A stretch of 64,000 nucleotides of DNA from Mesoflavibacter sp. (GTDB lineage: Bacteria; Pseudomonadota; Alphaproteobacteria; UBA8366; Aestuariispiraceae): contig CP051228.1 in assembly GCA_017792345.1 (NCBI GenBank), forward strand, positions 1 through 64,000, given 5' to 3'. Below, piece by piece: positions 43,911 to 51,940 of this stretch (position 1 is its first letter; each line of letters starts with the position of its first letter). The position numbers and the translations under genes are program-made. Under the pieces are notes generated by a model. It did no database searches and was not told the DNA's origin. It saw only the letters and a program-made list of their open reading frames with translations.

Positions 43911-45959
43911 TCAGAAATTCTCCTTCTTATAGCCGAAATCGACGCGCCCGCTCTCCCGCGCCAGGACACGGGACAGGCCTTCGGGCCCGCAGAAGAAGAC
44001 ATCGACACCCGATTCCGGATGCGCCGCGCGGATTTCGGAGAAAACCGCGCGCCAATTGGGCCGCGACAGACGGGTCGGCGCGCGAAGACCAGTCAACAGA
44101 TCGCGTCCGACCTCCTTGTGATAGACCTCCATCGCCACGGTCAGACTGGCGGAGGTCAGTTCCGCCCGCAGCCCGGTCAGATAAACCCTGAGGTCGATCA
44201 GATCCCTGGTTTCCGGATCGCCCTCCAATTCGGCCATCAGTTCGACGAACCATTCGAAGGCCTGCTGGTCCCGGTTCATCCAGATGAAATAGACTTTTTG
44301 CAGTTCCCGCGTTTCAGGATGGCCCGACCGCCGCCGGTGCAGGATCGATCTTAGTATCGACGCAAAGGGTGTGACGCCGATCCCCGCCCCGATCAGAACC
44401 GGAACCCGGCTGTCGAAAATGTCGGATGCCGGTGACCCGTACGGCCCGTCCAGAAAGACCTTCTGCCAGTTCGAGGGCCGGTGCGGCGGTTCGCTGGCAG
44501 CCAGTGCGTTCAACCGCCGGGTCCAGGTGCCGACGCTTCGGACATGCAGTTCCAGCGTCGTCGTATCCTCGGGATTGGACGTTACCGTGAAAGGATGCCA
44601 CTCGCGGCGTGAAACGGCCGGGTGCTTCAGGAAGACATATTCCCCGGCCTGATATTCGAACCATTCCGGCCGCGCCAGTTTCAGACGCGTCACATCGGAC
44701 GGCATCGCGTCCATCGCGCTGAGTTCCGCCGGCTGGCGTCCACGCATCAGGCGGACCGCCTGTTCGATCAGGAAGAGCGCGCCCGGCACCACGACCCACA
44801 TCCAGAAATCCGGCACATGGATCAGGAAGAAGGCAAACCACAGCCAGAACAGCCGGTGCGTGACATAAAACAGTTCGAACAGGCCGAGCTTGCGAATGAA
44901 GCCCAGCGAGCAAATCCAGACGACGACAAAAATGCCGACCAGGGTCAGGCCCGACCAGCCGATCCGGCTGCCGAACAGCTCGCCATAGATCAATTCTCGG
45001 GTGAAGAAATCCGGATCGACCATGGATTCATAAGTCGCGATATAGCCGCCGACATGGACCAGCGCCAGAATGAAGGAGACATGCCCGACAACCTTGTGGA
45101 AGTCGATCGCGCGGTCCAGCGGCAGGAAGGGCCCAAGCGGCGTGCGGCGCAGGAAGGTCAGGGAATGACGCAACATGCTGATCAGGATGACCGCGCCGTT
45201 CAGCTTCAGTGCCTCTGCCGCGCCCTGGGCGGTTACGGTGAACAGATCGGACCCCAGCGCCAGTTCGGCCAACGCGCCCTGCCGAAACATCCAGATATTG
45301 CCGATCGCATAAAGTAGCAGCAGCGCCAGCCAGGGCCGGTCATTGTCCCACAGCCGCTCCCCCAGATCCGCCAGGGCCTGGATCGTTCTGCCGCCCTTGC
45401 GCCGGTCGCGGGGAATGCGCTGGGGCAGTTTCAGCCATGTCGACGCGCTGGCGACCATCTGGTCCCGCAGGGCCGGGTGCGCGTCGATACTGGCCTTGAA
45501 TTCCGCGAAGCTGATGGCGCCGCTGCCGTCGGTGTCGACCGATCGGAACAGGGCCGCGCTCAACGCCTGAAGCTTGTCCGGCGACACATCCAGGCTGTGT
45601 TCGTTCAGGCTGCGATCCAGAATATGGGTCAGCTCGTCCGGATCGACGGTGCCATCGCCGTTCAGATCATGCAAATCGAAGACGATGCGCAGTTTGTCGT
45701 CCGCCGACCCGTCGATCAGAATCTTCGCGAATTCGATGAATTCCCACAGCGTCACCGTGCCGCTGCCGTCCCGATCGACCAGCGCGAAGATTCGGGCCGC
45801 GTAATCCGCATCGTGCAGCCCCAGGCCCGCCTGCAGCTCCGCACAATCGATTCGCTCGTCATCGCCGGCGATGGCCTTGAACCGGGTCTCGATATCGCGC
45901 AATTGCGATGCGACGTCCTTACCGGTCTTAACCTTCAAATCCGCTCGTTCTTCGGCCAT
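43911..45959 (-). CDS. EF-hand NADPH oxidase, NOX5-type
   Basis: 682 aa from MAEERADL (45959; AGGGAG about 10 bases upstream). Three canonical EF-hand loops lie at 62-73, 98-109 and 142-153 (each D-x-D/N-x-D/S-G ... E); a fourth at about 31-42 is degenerate. A six-helix ferric-reductase domain spans about 205-400, with haem histidines H288/H302 and H368/H381, the 14 and 13 spacing of NOX2. The dehydrogenase has the FAD motif HPFTVTS (455-461), the NADPH loop GAGIGVTPF (524-532), FCGP (656-659) and the terminal KKENF. Such enzymes pass electrons from NADPH to O2 across the membrane, giving superoxide, under Ca2+ control. Prokaryotic homologues with EF-hands are rare. Function is predicted from the motifs. 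Confidence 0.92.
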   Translation of the reverse strand: MAEERADLKVKTGKDVASQLRDIETRFKAIAGDDERIDCAELQAGLGLHDADYAARIFALVDRDGSGTVTLWEFIEFAKILIDGSADDKLRIVFDLHDLNGDGTVDPDELTHILDRSLNEHSLDVSPDKLQALSAALFRSVDTDGSGAISFAEFKASIDAHPALRDQMVASASTWLKLPQRIPRDRRKGGRTIQALADLGERLWDNDRPWLALLLLYAIGNIWMFRQGALAELALGSDLFTVTAQGAAEALKLNGAVILISMLRHSLTFLRRTPLGPFLPLDRAIDFHKVVGHVSFILALVHVGGYIATYESMVDPDFFTRELIYGELFGSRIGWSGLTLVGIFVVVWICSLGFIRKLGLFELFYVTHRLFWLWFAFFLIHVPDFWMWVVVPGALFLIEQAVRLMRGRQPAELSAMDAMPSDVTRLKLARPEWFEYQAGEYVFLKHPAVSRREWHPFTVTSNPEDTTTLELHVRSVGTWTRRLNALAASEPPHRPSNWQKVFLDGPYGSPASDIFDSRVPVLIGAGIGVTPFASILRSILHRRRSGHPETRELQKVYFIWMNRDQQAFEWFVELMAELEGDPETRDLIDLRVYLTGLRAELTSASLTVAMEVYHKEVGRDLLTGLRAPTRLSRPNWRAVFSEIRAAHPESGVDVFFCGPEGLSRVLARESGRVDFGYKKENF

Positions 45960-46064
45960 TGACGCACGACTCCCTATCCGCCCATTAACCATTTAACACA
46001 TTCTTCGCGAACCGGCATATCCGTGATGATTGCCCAGAAATGCAAAGTATTTTATCTTTTCAAC

Positions 46065-46442
46065 ATGATGAGACGACTTCTGATCGCGATAGCGGCGCCC
46101 GCGATGCTCGTATCGACCCTCGCGCAGGCACAAGACATCTCGGGCGACCCCGCGCGGGGCCGATCCCTAATGGAAGAAATGAAATGCCCGCAATGCCATG
46201 GGCAGGATGGCAAGGGACGGCTGAAAACGCCGGGCGTGCCGCGTATCGATGGCCAGTACGAAACCTATCTGGTCAATCAGTTGCAGAACTTCCGCGACGG
46301 GCGGCGTCCCCATAAGTTCATGGAGGTCTATGCCGGCCGCCTGGACGGGCAGACGATCCGCGATCTGGCGGCCTTCTATGCCTGCCAGGGATCGGAACAG
46401 CCGCTGCTGCCCGATCCCGAACGCTGCACACCGGTACGGTGA
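46065..46442 (+). CDS. Class I cytochrome c
   Basis: 125 aa with a signal peptide (cut near AQA-QD). One haem site CPQCH (about residue 43) and a methionine candidate in KFMEVYAG. A soluble periplasmic electron carrier. It is divergent from the NADPH oxidase gene (105 bp) and is followed five bases later by a small exported protein. A link with the oxidase is possible from position only. Confidence 0.88.
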   Translation: MMRRLLIAIAAPAMLVSTLAQAQDISGDPARGRSLMEEMKCPQCHGQDGKGRLKTPGVPRIDGQYETYLVNQLQNFRDGRRPHKFMEVYAGRLDGQTIRDLAAFYACQGSEQPLLPDPERCTPVR

Positions 46443-46447
46443 CCGCC

Positions 46448-46939
46448 ATGCGCCTGACGACACTTGCCGCAACGGGATTGATGCTGGGGCTGGTCGCCTT
46501 CACAGGTGGCCGCGATGCCGCGGCGCTGGAATGCAACGAGAAAAACCCGGACATCTGCACGACCTGTGAAGAATTGCGGAAGGCCTATAGCGGCGGCGAT
46601 ATCAAGTCGATCCGCCAGGTACGCGGCCGGTCAGTCTGGACGCCGCTCTACGCCGCCTATTTCAAAGATTGCCCGGAACTGGCCACCCGCTATCTGGGCA
46701 TGGGCGTCCATCCCGCCGTCGGCGGCATGGAAGGCGATTTGTTGGCGACCGTCATTTCCTGGGATCGCTGGGAAGTGCCGAAACGCGCCGAATGGGTACA
46801 GATGTTGGTCCGGGGCGGCGCGCGCCTGGACAGCCCGCCGATCACCGACCGCACGACGCGCCAGCGCCTGATGCAGGAATACGGGCAGCGCGACGATATC
46901 ATGGCGCTGATCAAGATCGCGGAAGACGCCGGCGGCTGA
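46448..46939 (+). CDS. Unrecognised exported protein of 163 aa
   Basis: Signal peptide at the start (MRLTTLAATGLMLGLVAF, cut near AAALE). The mature part has four Cys early (CNEKNPDICTTCEEL) that could form disulfides, then an ankyrin-like helical part (VQMLVRGGARLDSPPITDRT). I do not recognise the family. It follows the cytochrome c gene by five bases and shares its message, so it may help with haem or electron-transfer maturation; this is a guess. Confidence 0.72.
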   Translation: MRLTTLAATGLMLGLVAFTGGRDAAALECNEKNPDICTTCEELRKAYSGGDIKSIRQVRGRSVWTPLYAAYFKDCPELATRYLGMGVHPAVGGMEGDLLATVISWDRWEVPKRAEWVQMLVRGGARLDSPPITDRTTRQRLMQEYGQRDDIMALIKIAEDAGG

Positions 46940-46991
46940 TTTTACCGCCCGGCGGTTCCTGTCACCGGTCTCCACCAAAGGAAATGACGCA

Positions 46992-47966
46992 ATGAAATCC
47001 GTTCGGCTGGGCCGCACCGGCCTGAAAGTCTCGCAATTGTGTTTCGGTACCATGTCCTTCGGCGGCGACGCCGACGGCGCGGAATCGAAACGGCTCTACG
47101 CCGCCTGTCGGGACGCCGGCATCGACTTCTTCGACTGCGCCGATGTCTATAACGGCGGCAAGGCGGAAGAGATCCTGGGCGACCTGATCCGGCCGGAACG
47201 CGACCGCATCATCCTGACATCGAAATGCGCCTCGGTCCTTGGGGACGGCAGTCAGCCCAATCGGGGCGGCGCCAATCGCCGCCACATCCTGAAGGCGGTG
47301 GAAGACAGCTTGAAACGGCTTGGCACCGACCGGCTGGATATCCTGTTTCTGCACCGCTGGGACCCGGAAACGCCGATCGAGGAAAGCCTGCGCACGCTGG
47401 AGGATCTGGTCCGGTCGGGTAAGGTCGTTCATATCGGCGCCAGCAACTATACCGCCTGGCAGATGGCGAAATCCCTGGGCATTCAGGACCGCAACGCCTG
47501 GTCCCGTTTCGACGTCATTCAGCCGATGTACAATCTGCTGAAGCGCCAGGCGGAGGTCGAAATCCTGCCCCAGGCGGCGGCAGAAGGATTGGGCGTCATT
47601 TCTTACGGCCCGAATGCCGGCGGACTTCTGACCGGCAAGTACCGGGACGGGGCGCGGCCTGAAGGGGCGCGCATGATCGCCAGTGCGATGTACGCCAAAC
47701 GCTACGCCGACGACTATTACTATGATACGGCGGCGCAATTCACCGCCTTCGCCGACCGGATGGGCATTCATCCCGTCAGCCTCGCCGTCGCCTGGGCGGC
47801 CCATCATCCGGCGATCACCTGCCCGATCATCGGCGCGCGATCCGTCGAACAGCTTCAGGCGTCGCTCGCGTCCGTCGACGTGCCGATGTCGGACGCGCTC
47901 TGGGCCGATATCGCGGCCCTGACCCGACGGCCGCCCTCCCCCGTCGACCGCGACGAGGAGCTGTGA
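46992..47966 (+). CDS. Aldo/keto reductase
   Basis: 324 aa NADPH-dependent barrel oxidoreductase. The catalytic tetrad is D48, Y53, K78 and H121 (FFDCADVYNGG, LTSKCA, LFLHRWD). The middle and late segments (HIGASNYTAWQM, VISYGPNAGGLLTGKYR) match the family of YajO/Tas-like reductases. Substrate unknown. Confidence 0.9.
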   Translation: MKSVRLGRTGLKVSQLCFGTMSFGGDADGAESKRLYAACRDAGIDFFDCADVYNGGKAEEILGDLIRPERDRIILTSKCASVLGDGSQPNRGGANRRHILKAVEDSLKRLGTDRLDILFLHRWDPETPIEESLRTLEDLVRSGKVVHIGASNYTAWQMAKSLGIQDRNAWSRFDVIQPMYNLLKRQAEVEILPQAAAEGLGVISYGPNAGGLLTGKYRDGARPEGARMIASAMYAKRYADDYYYDTAAQFTAFADRMGIHPVSLAVAWAAHHPAITCPIIGARSVEQLQASLASVDVPMSDALWADIAALTRRPPSPVDRDEEL

Positions 47967-48084
47967 GCACAACCTCACGACGGGGCGCGTCATAACTCCT
48001 ATGCCCATCGGTCTGGGCGGACCGCATTGCCATTGACGCATCCCCGTGCTGAAACCGGTGTCCCTCATTCCGAAAGGACCGCGC

Positions 48085-49005
48085 GTGAGCGACGACGCCA
48101 CACCCGCCCAGGATTCCGGCCGCCATCTGGCGGAATCCTATCTGCTGCTGACGGCGACGTCGCTTTGCTGGGCCGGTAATGCCGTGCTTGGGCGGCTGGC
48201 GGTGGGGGAGGTTTCGCCCATGATGGTCGTCCTGGGCCGGTGGGTCGGCGTCTTGATCCTCTGCTTTGTCTTCCTGCTGCCGATGCTGCGCCGGGACTGG
48301 CCGGTGCTGAAGCGCCACCTGCCTTTCCTGGCCCTCCTGGGCGCGACCGGATTCACTGGGTTCAACGCCTTGTTCTATTTGGCCGCCCACGGCACGACGG
48401 CGCTGAATATCGGCATTTTGCAGGGCACGATCCCGATCTTCGTTCTGGTCGGGTCTTTTCTGATCTACCGCAGCGGTCTGCGCCCGATGCAGGGGCTGGG
48501 AGTGGTCCTGACGGTTACCGGCGTCGTCACCGTCAGCAGCGGCGGCAGTGTCGACCGGCTGTTGGCGCTGCAGTTCAATCCGGGCGACCTGTTGATGCTC
48601 TGCGCGTGCATCCTCTATGCCGGCTATACGATCGCCTTGCGCAACCGGCCGAAGGTTTCGCCGCTCAGCATGTTCGCCGTGATGGCCGGGGCGGCCTTCA
48701 TCGTCTCCCTGCCCGCCGCGGGGATCGAGGCGGCACTGGACCGGTTCCAGTGGCCGACACCGCTGGGCTGGCTTCTGATCGGTTTGGTGACGGTCTTCCC
48801 GTCCTTCATCGCCCAGATTTTCTTCATCCAGGGCGTCGACCGCATCGGCCCCGCCCGGGCAGGCGTCTTCGTCAATCTGGTGCCGATCTTCGCCGCCGCC
48901 ATGGCGGTCCTGTTCCTCAAGGAAGCCTTCCACCTTTACCACGCGATTGCGCTGACGCTGGTCCTGATCGGAATCTACCTGTCGGAAAAGTTCAAGCCGG
49001 CCTAG
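48085..49005 (+). CDS. EamA/DMT-family permease
   Basis: 306 aa from GTG 48085, which has AAAGGA a few bases upstream; a GTG 13 codons earlier is less well placed. About ten membrane helices and two EamA repeats, ending LFLKEAFHLYHAIALTLVLIGIYLSE. It is a different paralogue from the one at 15321. Substrate unknown. Confidence 0.85.
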   Translation: MSDDATPAQDSGRHLAESYLLLTATSLCWAGNAVLGRLAVGEVSPMMVVLGRWVGVLILCFVFLLPMLRRDWPVLKRHLPFLALLGATGFTGFNALFYLAAHGTTALNIGILQGTIPIFVLVGSFLIYRSGLRPMQGLGVVLTVTGVVTVSSGGSVDRLLALQFNPGDLLMLCACILYAGYTIALRNRPKVSPLSMFAVMAGAAFIVSLPAAGIEAALDRFQWPTPLGWLLIGLVTVFPSFIAQIFFIQGVDRIGPARAGVFVNLVPIFAAAMAVLFLKEAFHLYHAIALTLVLIGIYLSEKFKPA

Positions 49006-49088
49006 GGTTTGGCCGCCTGATCCATCGCCGCCGGCCCTCCGTACCGAAGAGACAAATGCTTCAGTGGACCTTCGGGAGGATACGCGGC

Positions 49089-49658
49089 GTGACGCGATGG
49101 ATTGTTATTGCGCTATTGGCATTGGGCGGACTGGCCTCCGGGCCAGCCCAAGCTGAGGACGAGGCCGCGTTATGGCAGGCCCTGCGCGACGGCCGGGCGG
49201 CGGTCCTGATCCGCCACGCCCTGGCGCCCGGCACCGGCGACCCGGCCGCCTTCGATGTCGGCGACTGCGCCACGCAGCGCAACCTGTCGGAAGAGGGCCG
49301 GGCCCAGGCCCGCCGGATCGGCGACATGTTCCGTGCCAACGGCATCGACACCGCCACTATCCTGACCAGCCAATGGTGCCGCTGCCGCGACACCGCCACC
49401 GAAATGGCGCTCGGCCCTGTACAGGACGCCCCCTTCCTGAATTCCTTCTTCGCCAATCGCGGCGACGGTCCAGACCAGACCGCCGCCTTGCGCGCCTATC
49501 TGACGGAGGCGGAACCGGAAGCCCCGCTCGTCCTCGTCACCCATCAGGTGAACATCACCGCGCTCACCGACCACTTCCCCCGATCCGGGGAACTGGTCTT
49601 CGTCGAACTGCCTGTCTCTGACGACCCAACCGTCCTGGGCACCGTCGAAACGCGCTGA
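49089..49658 (+). CDS. Exported histidine phosphatase-superfamily protein
   Basis: I start at GTG 49089 with SD GGGAGGA eight bases upstream, giving a signal peptide cut near AQA-ED and about 189 aa. The phospho-accepting His is in VLIRHALAPG, and a second conserved His in VLVTHQVN. A disulfide-like pair of Cys lies in TSQWCRCRDTATEM. This branch includes phosphohistidine or phosphoserine phosphatases in the periplasm. The gene lies next to the tRNA-Val element. Confidence 0.8.
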   Translation: MTRWIVIALLALGGLASGPAQAEDEAALWQALRDGRAAVLIRHALAPGTGDPAAFDVGDCATQRNLSEEGRAQARRIGDMFRANGIDTATILTSQWCRCRDTATEMALGPVQDAPFLNSFFANRGDGPDQTAALRAYLTEAEPEAPLVLVTHQVNITALTDHFPRSGELVFVELPVSDDPTVLGTVETR

Positions 49659-49682
49659 CCGCCCGCTCCGCGCAAAACGAAA

Positions 49683-49702
49683 CCCCCAGGTTGCCCTGGG
49701 GG
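49683..49702 (-). terminator. Terminator-like hairpin beside the left repeat
   Basis: CCCCCAGG / CCTGGGGG with loop TTGC; on the minus strand it is followed by TTTCGTTTTG. It probably was the original terminator downstream of tRNA-Val before the element separated it from the complete gene. It also lies 24 bases after the phosphatase stop and may serve that gene. Confidence 0.7.
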
Positions 49703-49753
49703 TTTCGATGGTGGGCGCGGCAAGGATTGAACTTGCGACCCCTGCGATGTCAA
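49703..49753 (-). repeat. Left attachment repeat with tRNA-Val 3' remnant
   Basis: 51 bases identical to 51935-51985, matching the 3' half of tRNA-Val including CCA (49709-49753). The tRNA sequence breaks off at the anticodon. Integration of a tyrosine-recombinase element in a tRNA 3' half would leave exactly this pattern. Confidence 0.9.
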
Positions 49754-49804
49754 GAATAAGCGACCTTTAAATTTCTTTATTTATCAATGGCTTTCTCCGG
49801 CAAC

Positions 49805-49846
49805 TGGTGCAGTCTATGGCATCACAAGCGCCACGATACTGCACCA
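49805..49846. other. Two ACTGCACCA sites near the left end
   Basis: ACTGCACCA occurs on the minus strand at 49805-49813 and on the plus strand at 49838-49846. Together with three copies near the right end they look like recombinase arm-binding sites. Confidence 0.5.
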
Positions 49847-49944
49847 ATACTGCTACCAAACTTTCAATCAATCAGACTCCATCACGAGCCCAAAAAGTAC
49901 ATATTGAAAACGGCACCCATTCACCCCATATATAGTATGTTGAG

Positions 49945-50075
49945 CTTTGGCGCTTGGCCTTTGGTTGACTGGGATGACCGGAGAACTTGAGGTTAAGTGC
50001 AGCGCCGCCATCAGGGCCAACGTCCTTGTCGCGGAGCATCCGAAAGGGCCATTCGGCACCTCGGCAGAGTTTAGC
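49945..50075. repeat. 131-bp repeat, copy 1
   Basis: Identical to 50318-50448, offset 373 bases. GC-rich compared with the AT-rich DNA just to its left. It holds a CCGAA-agggcca-TTCGG hairpin near its end. No convincing gene lies in it on either strand. Confidence 0.95.
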
Positions 50076-50235
50076 ACCCACCCGTCCGGTTCGACACTAG
50101 CCGTTGCTTTCTCTGTTAAGGGGACCTGTTGGGGCGGCTGGTCGACATTTCAAAAGACGCGCCGGGTGGAGGTCGATGGATCGCTCTTGGCTTGCTCCTG
50201 CGCCCAAAAAGGGTAACCTTTGCGAAGGAGCTACC

Positions 50236-50316
50236 GATGGATGATGCATGCAAAAACGTGCCAATTCGCTGGCACGGACCGAGTACCGGAATTGGTTCCA
50301 ATTCTGCCTCGGAGTG
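50236..50316 (+). CDS. Small ORF (26 codons) in the element
   Basis: ATG 50236 is preceded by GAAGGAG about five bases upstream. The frame (MDDACKNVPIRWHG ...) stops at 50314-50316, immediately before repeat copy 2. The inner hairpins at 50257-50312 fall inside it. It may be a leader peptide, a truncated gene start, or chance; no homologue is recognised. Confidence 0.3.
50257..50312 (+). ncRNA. Candidate structured RNA upstream of the reverse transcriptase
   Basis: Two adjacent strong hairpins. The first is CGTGCCA (50257-50263) with TGGCACG (50270-50276). The second has an outer stem CCGAG/CTCGG (50279-50283 with 50308-50312) and an inner stem GAATTG/CAATTC (50289-50294 with 50299-50304). 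They end just before repeat copy 2 and about 180 bases before the reverse transcriptase start. Retrons and some defence RTs are preceded by a structured template RNA, so this is a candidate for one; the true RNA ends are unknown. Confidence 0.4.
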
Positions 50317-50317
50317 A

Positions 50318-50448
50318 CTTTGGCGCTTGGCCTTTGGTTGACTGGGATGACCGGAGAACTTGAGGTTAAGTGCAGCGCCGCCATCAGGGCCAACGTCCTT
50401 GTCGCGGAGCATCCGAAAGGGCCATTCGGCACCTCGGCAGAGTTTAGC
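50318..50448. repeat. 131-bp repeat, copy 2
   Basis: Exact copy of 49945-50075. It ends 43 bases before the reverse transcriptase ATG. After copy 1 the text CCCGTCCG appears, and after copy 2 its complement CGGACGGG, so the two flanks could pair across the repeats. Confidence 0.95.
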
Positions 50449-50491
50449 GCACGGTCGGACGGGCAAGCTACTGACAGGGCCCCAGTACCGA

Positions 50492-51760
50492 ATGAAAAGC
50501 AAAATCTTTAGAGAAATTACCAAACAGTCCGCGCTGAAAGATGCGTGGGCTAAGGTTTATGAAAATGGGATCTCTTCCCGCTCGTACGAAACTCAAAAAG
50601 AAATCAAGAGCTTTCAGCCGGAATCGGATAGACATATCCGCTCTATACAACGACGTCTTCGAAACGATTCGTACCAATTCCAGCCATCTATCGGCAAGAA
50701 AATCCCAAAAAAGACTAAGGGCGATTTTCGGCCTTTGGTTATTGCTCCAATTGAAACCCGAATTATTCAAAGGGCGGTCCTCGATTACATCTTGGATGAG
50801 CCGAAACTGAAGGATTACATAGAAACTCCTCACAGTTTTGGCGGAGTTCGGAAATCAAATCACGATGACCCGTCACCCGTAGCCGCAGCAATACGCACCG
50901 CGCTAGAAGCGAAGGCAAACAATCTGGCGTATGTGCGTTGCGCCGACATCTCCTCTTTCTTTACGAGAATTAGAAAAAGCAGTGTTAGAAGCATCATATC
51001 GAGCACGGTTCCGGACTCTGACTTTCTTAAGCTCTTTGACGAATGCATTTCAGTAGAACTCTCGAACCTGGAGAAACTTGGATCCGATGCAAATCGATTT
51101 CCGCGTGGAGATTTAGGAGTGGCACAAGGAAGTTCCTTGTCTCCTATGCTGGGCAACATTCTGCTTCACCGATTTGACGAAGAGATGAACCAATCAGGCT
51201 GTCGATGCATCAGATACATTGACGATATCCTTATATTGGGTCCGAGTGAGAAAGCGGTATCGGCACGTTTCAAACATGCAACCTCACTCCTCAAATCCAT
51301 GGGTATGGAGTTTTCCAAGAGCAAATCGAGCTTCGGAGTACAAAATTTCGATTCTGGCTTTAGCTTTTTGGGAATTGAATTGATTAGCGGCCTGATCCGC
51401 CCTGACGGTCAGTCCATAGGAAATTTCAAACAAAAAATGAAATCTATAGTTGACGACGCTATCTTGAACATGACTTCTCCGGGAAAGACATTTGACCGAC
51501 GGAAATCCCTAATTCCGACTTTGGAAAGAATTTCTGGAACCGTAAATGGCTGGGGAAAGCATTACCGCTTTTGCAATGATGAAAAGACGTTTGAAAACAT
51601 TGATCACTTTGTCGACACAGAGATCAGAAGGCTTCTAGGCGCCTATACGCGCGCCAGATCTAAGGGATCTATCTCTGCCAGACACCTCCTCGGCGTAGTC
51701 TCTCTGGGCGAAATGGAAAGACTGCCACTCAAGTGGCCCACAAAATCACCAGGAACCTAG
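50492..51760 (+). CDS. Reverse transcriptase (candidate defence-type RT)
   Basis: 422 aa. RT motifs in order: RPLVIAPIETRIIQRAVLDYI (81-101, fingers, shown here in parts), ADISSFF (151-157, catalytic Asp152), GVAQGSSLSPMLGN (209-222), YIDD (242-245) and FLGIEL (292-297). A thumb-like part follows, with VNGWGKHYRF (351-360) recalling the group II intron RT/maturase family. No HNH, maturase DNA-binding or integrase domain is present and no group II intron RNA was seen. It is AT-rich with unusual codons for this genome. Both a defence RT of the DRT/unknown-group type and a retron-like RT are possible; the VTG signature of retrons was not found. Confidence 0.85.
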   Translation: MKSKIFREITKQSALKDAWAKVYENGISSRSYETQKEIKSFQPESDRHIRSIQRRLRNDSYQFQPSIGKKIPKKTKGDFRPLVIAPIETRIIQRAVLDYILDEPKLKDYIETPHSFGGVRKSNHDDPSPVAAAIRTALEAKANNLAYVRCADISSFFTRIRKSSVRSIISSTVPDSDFLKLFDECISVELSNLEKLGSDANRFPRGDLGVAQGSSLSPMLGNILLHRFDEEMNQSGCRCIRYIDDILILGPSEKAVSARFKHATSLLKSMGMEFSKSKSSFGVQNFDSGFSFLGIELISGLIRPDGQSIGNFKQKMKSIVDDAILNMTSPGKTFDRRKSLIPTLERISGTVNGWGKHYRFCNDEKTFENIDHFVDTEIRRLLGAYTRARSKGSISARHLLGVVSLGEMERLPLKWPTKSPGT

Positions 51761-51792
51761 ATACTCGTAACTCGAACCATCTCCCAATCAAT

Positions 51793-51880
51793 ACTGCACC
51801 AGCAGGAGGGGAGTTTAAGTCTTTCGTTTCAAAACGTTAATAGGCATGAAAAATTTTTAGCTGCACCAATAACTGCACCA
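51793..51880. other. Three [AG]CTGCACCA sites near the right end
   Basis: Copies at 51793-51801, 51860-51868 (GCTGCACCA) and 51872-51880, all on the plus strand and in the AT-rich spacer between the RT gene and tRNA-Val. This clustering at both ends of the element is as expected for integrase arm sites. Confidence 0.5.
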
Positions 51881-51910
51881 CGCCCAAAATCGGGGGATAG
51901 CTAGGAAAGC

Positions 51911-51933
51911 AAAAACCCCCGGTTTCCCGGGGG
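51911..51933 (-). terminator. Terminator of tRNA-Val supplied by the element
   Basis: CCCCCGG / CCGGGGG stem with a TTTC loop; on the minus strand it is followed by TTTTT, just downstream of the tRNA 3' end. Its sequence differs from the hairpin at 49683, so it came with the element and replaces the original. Confidence 0.8.
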
Positions 51934-51940
51934 TTTTCGA

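Noticed and set aside
49703-49753. A second tRNA-Val gene
   Set aside because: Only the 3' half from the anticodon on is present; it is the left att remnant.
49787-50216. Protein-coding ORFs of 60-90 codons across repeat copy 1
   Set aside because: No consistent start or ribosome site, and the frames in the two repeat copies lead to unrelated ends.
49945-50448. CRISPR array
   Set aside because: Only two long repeats of 131 bp, 373 bases apart, no short spacers and no cas genes.
50492-51760. Group II intron
   Set aside because: RT thumb resembles the family, but no domain V-like hairpin, maturase endonuclease or intron ends were seen near the gene.
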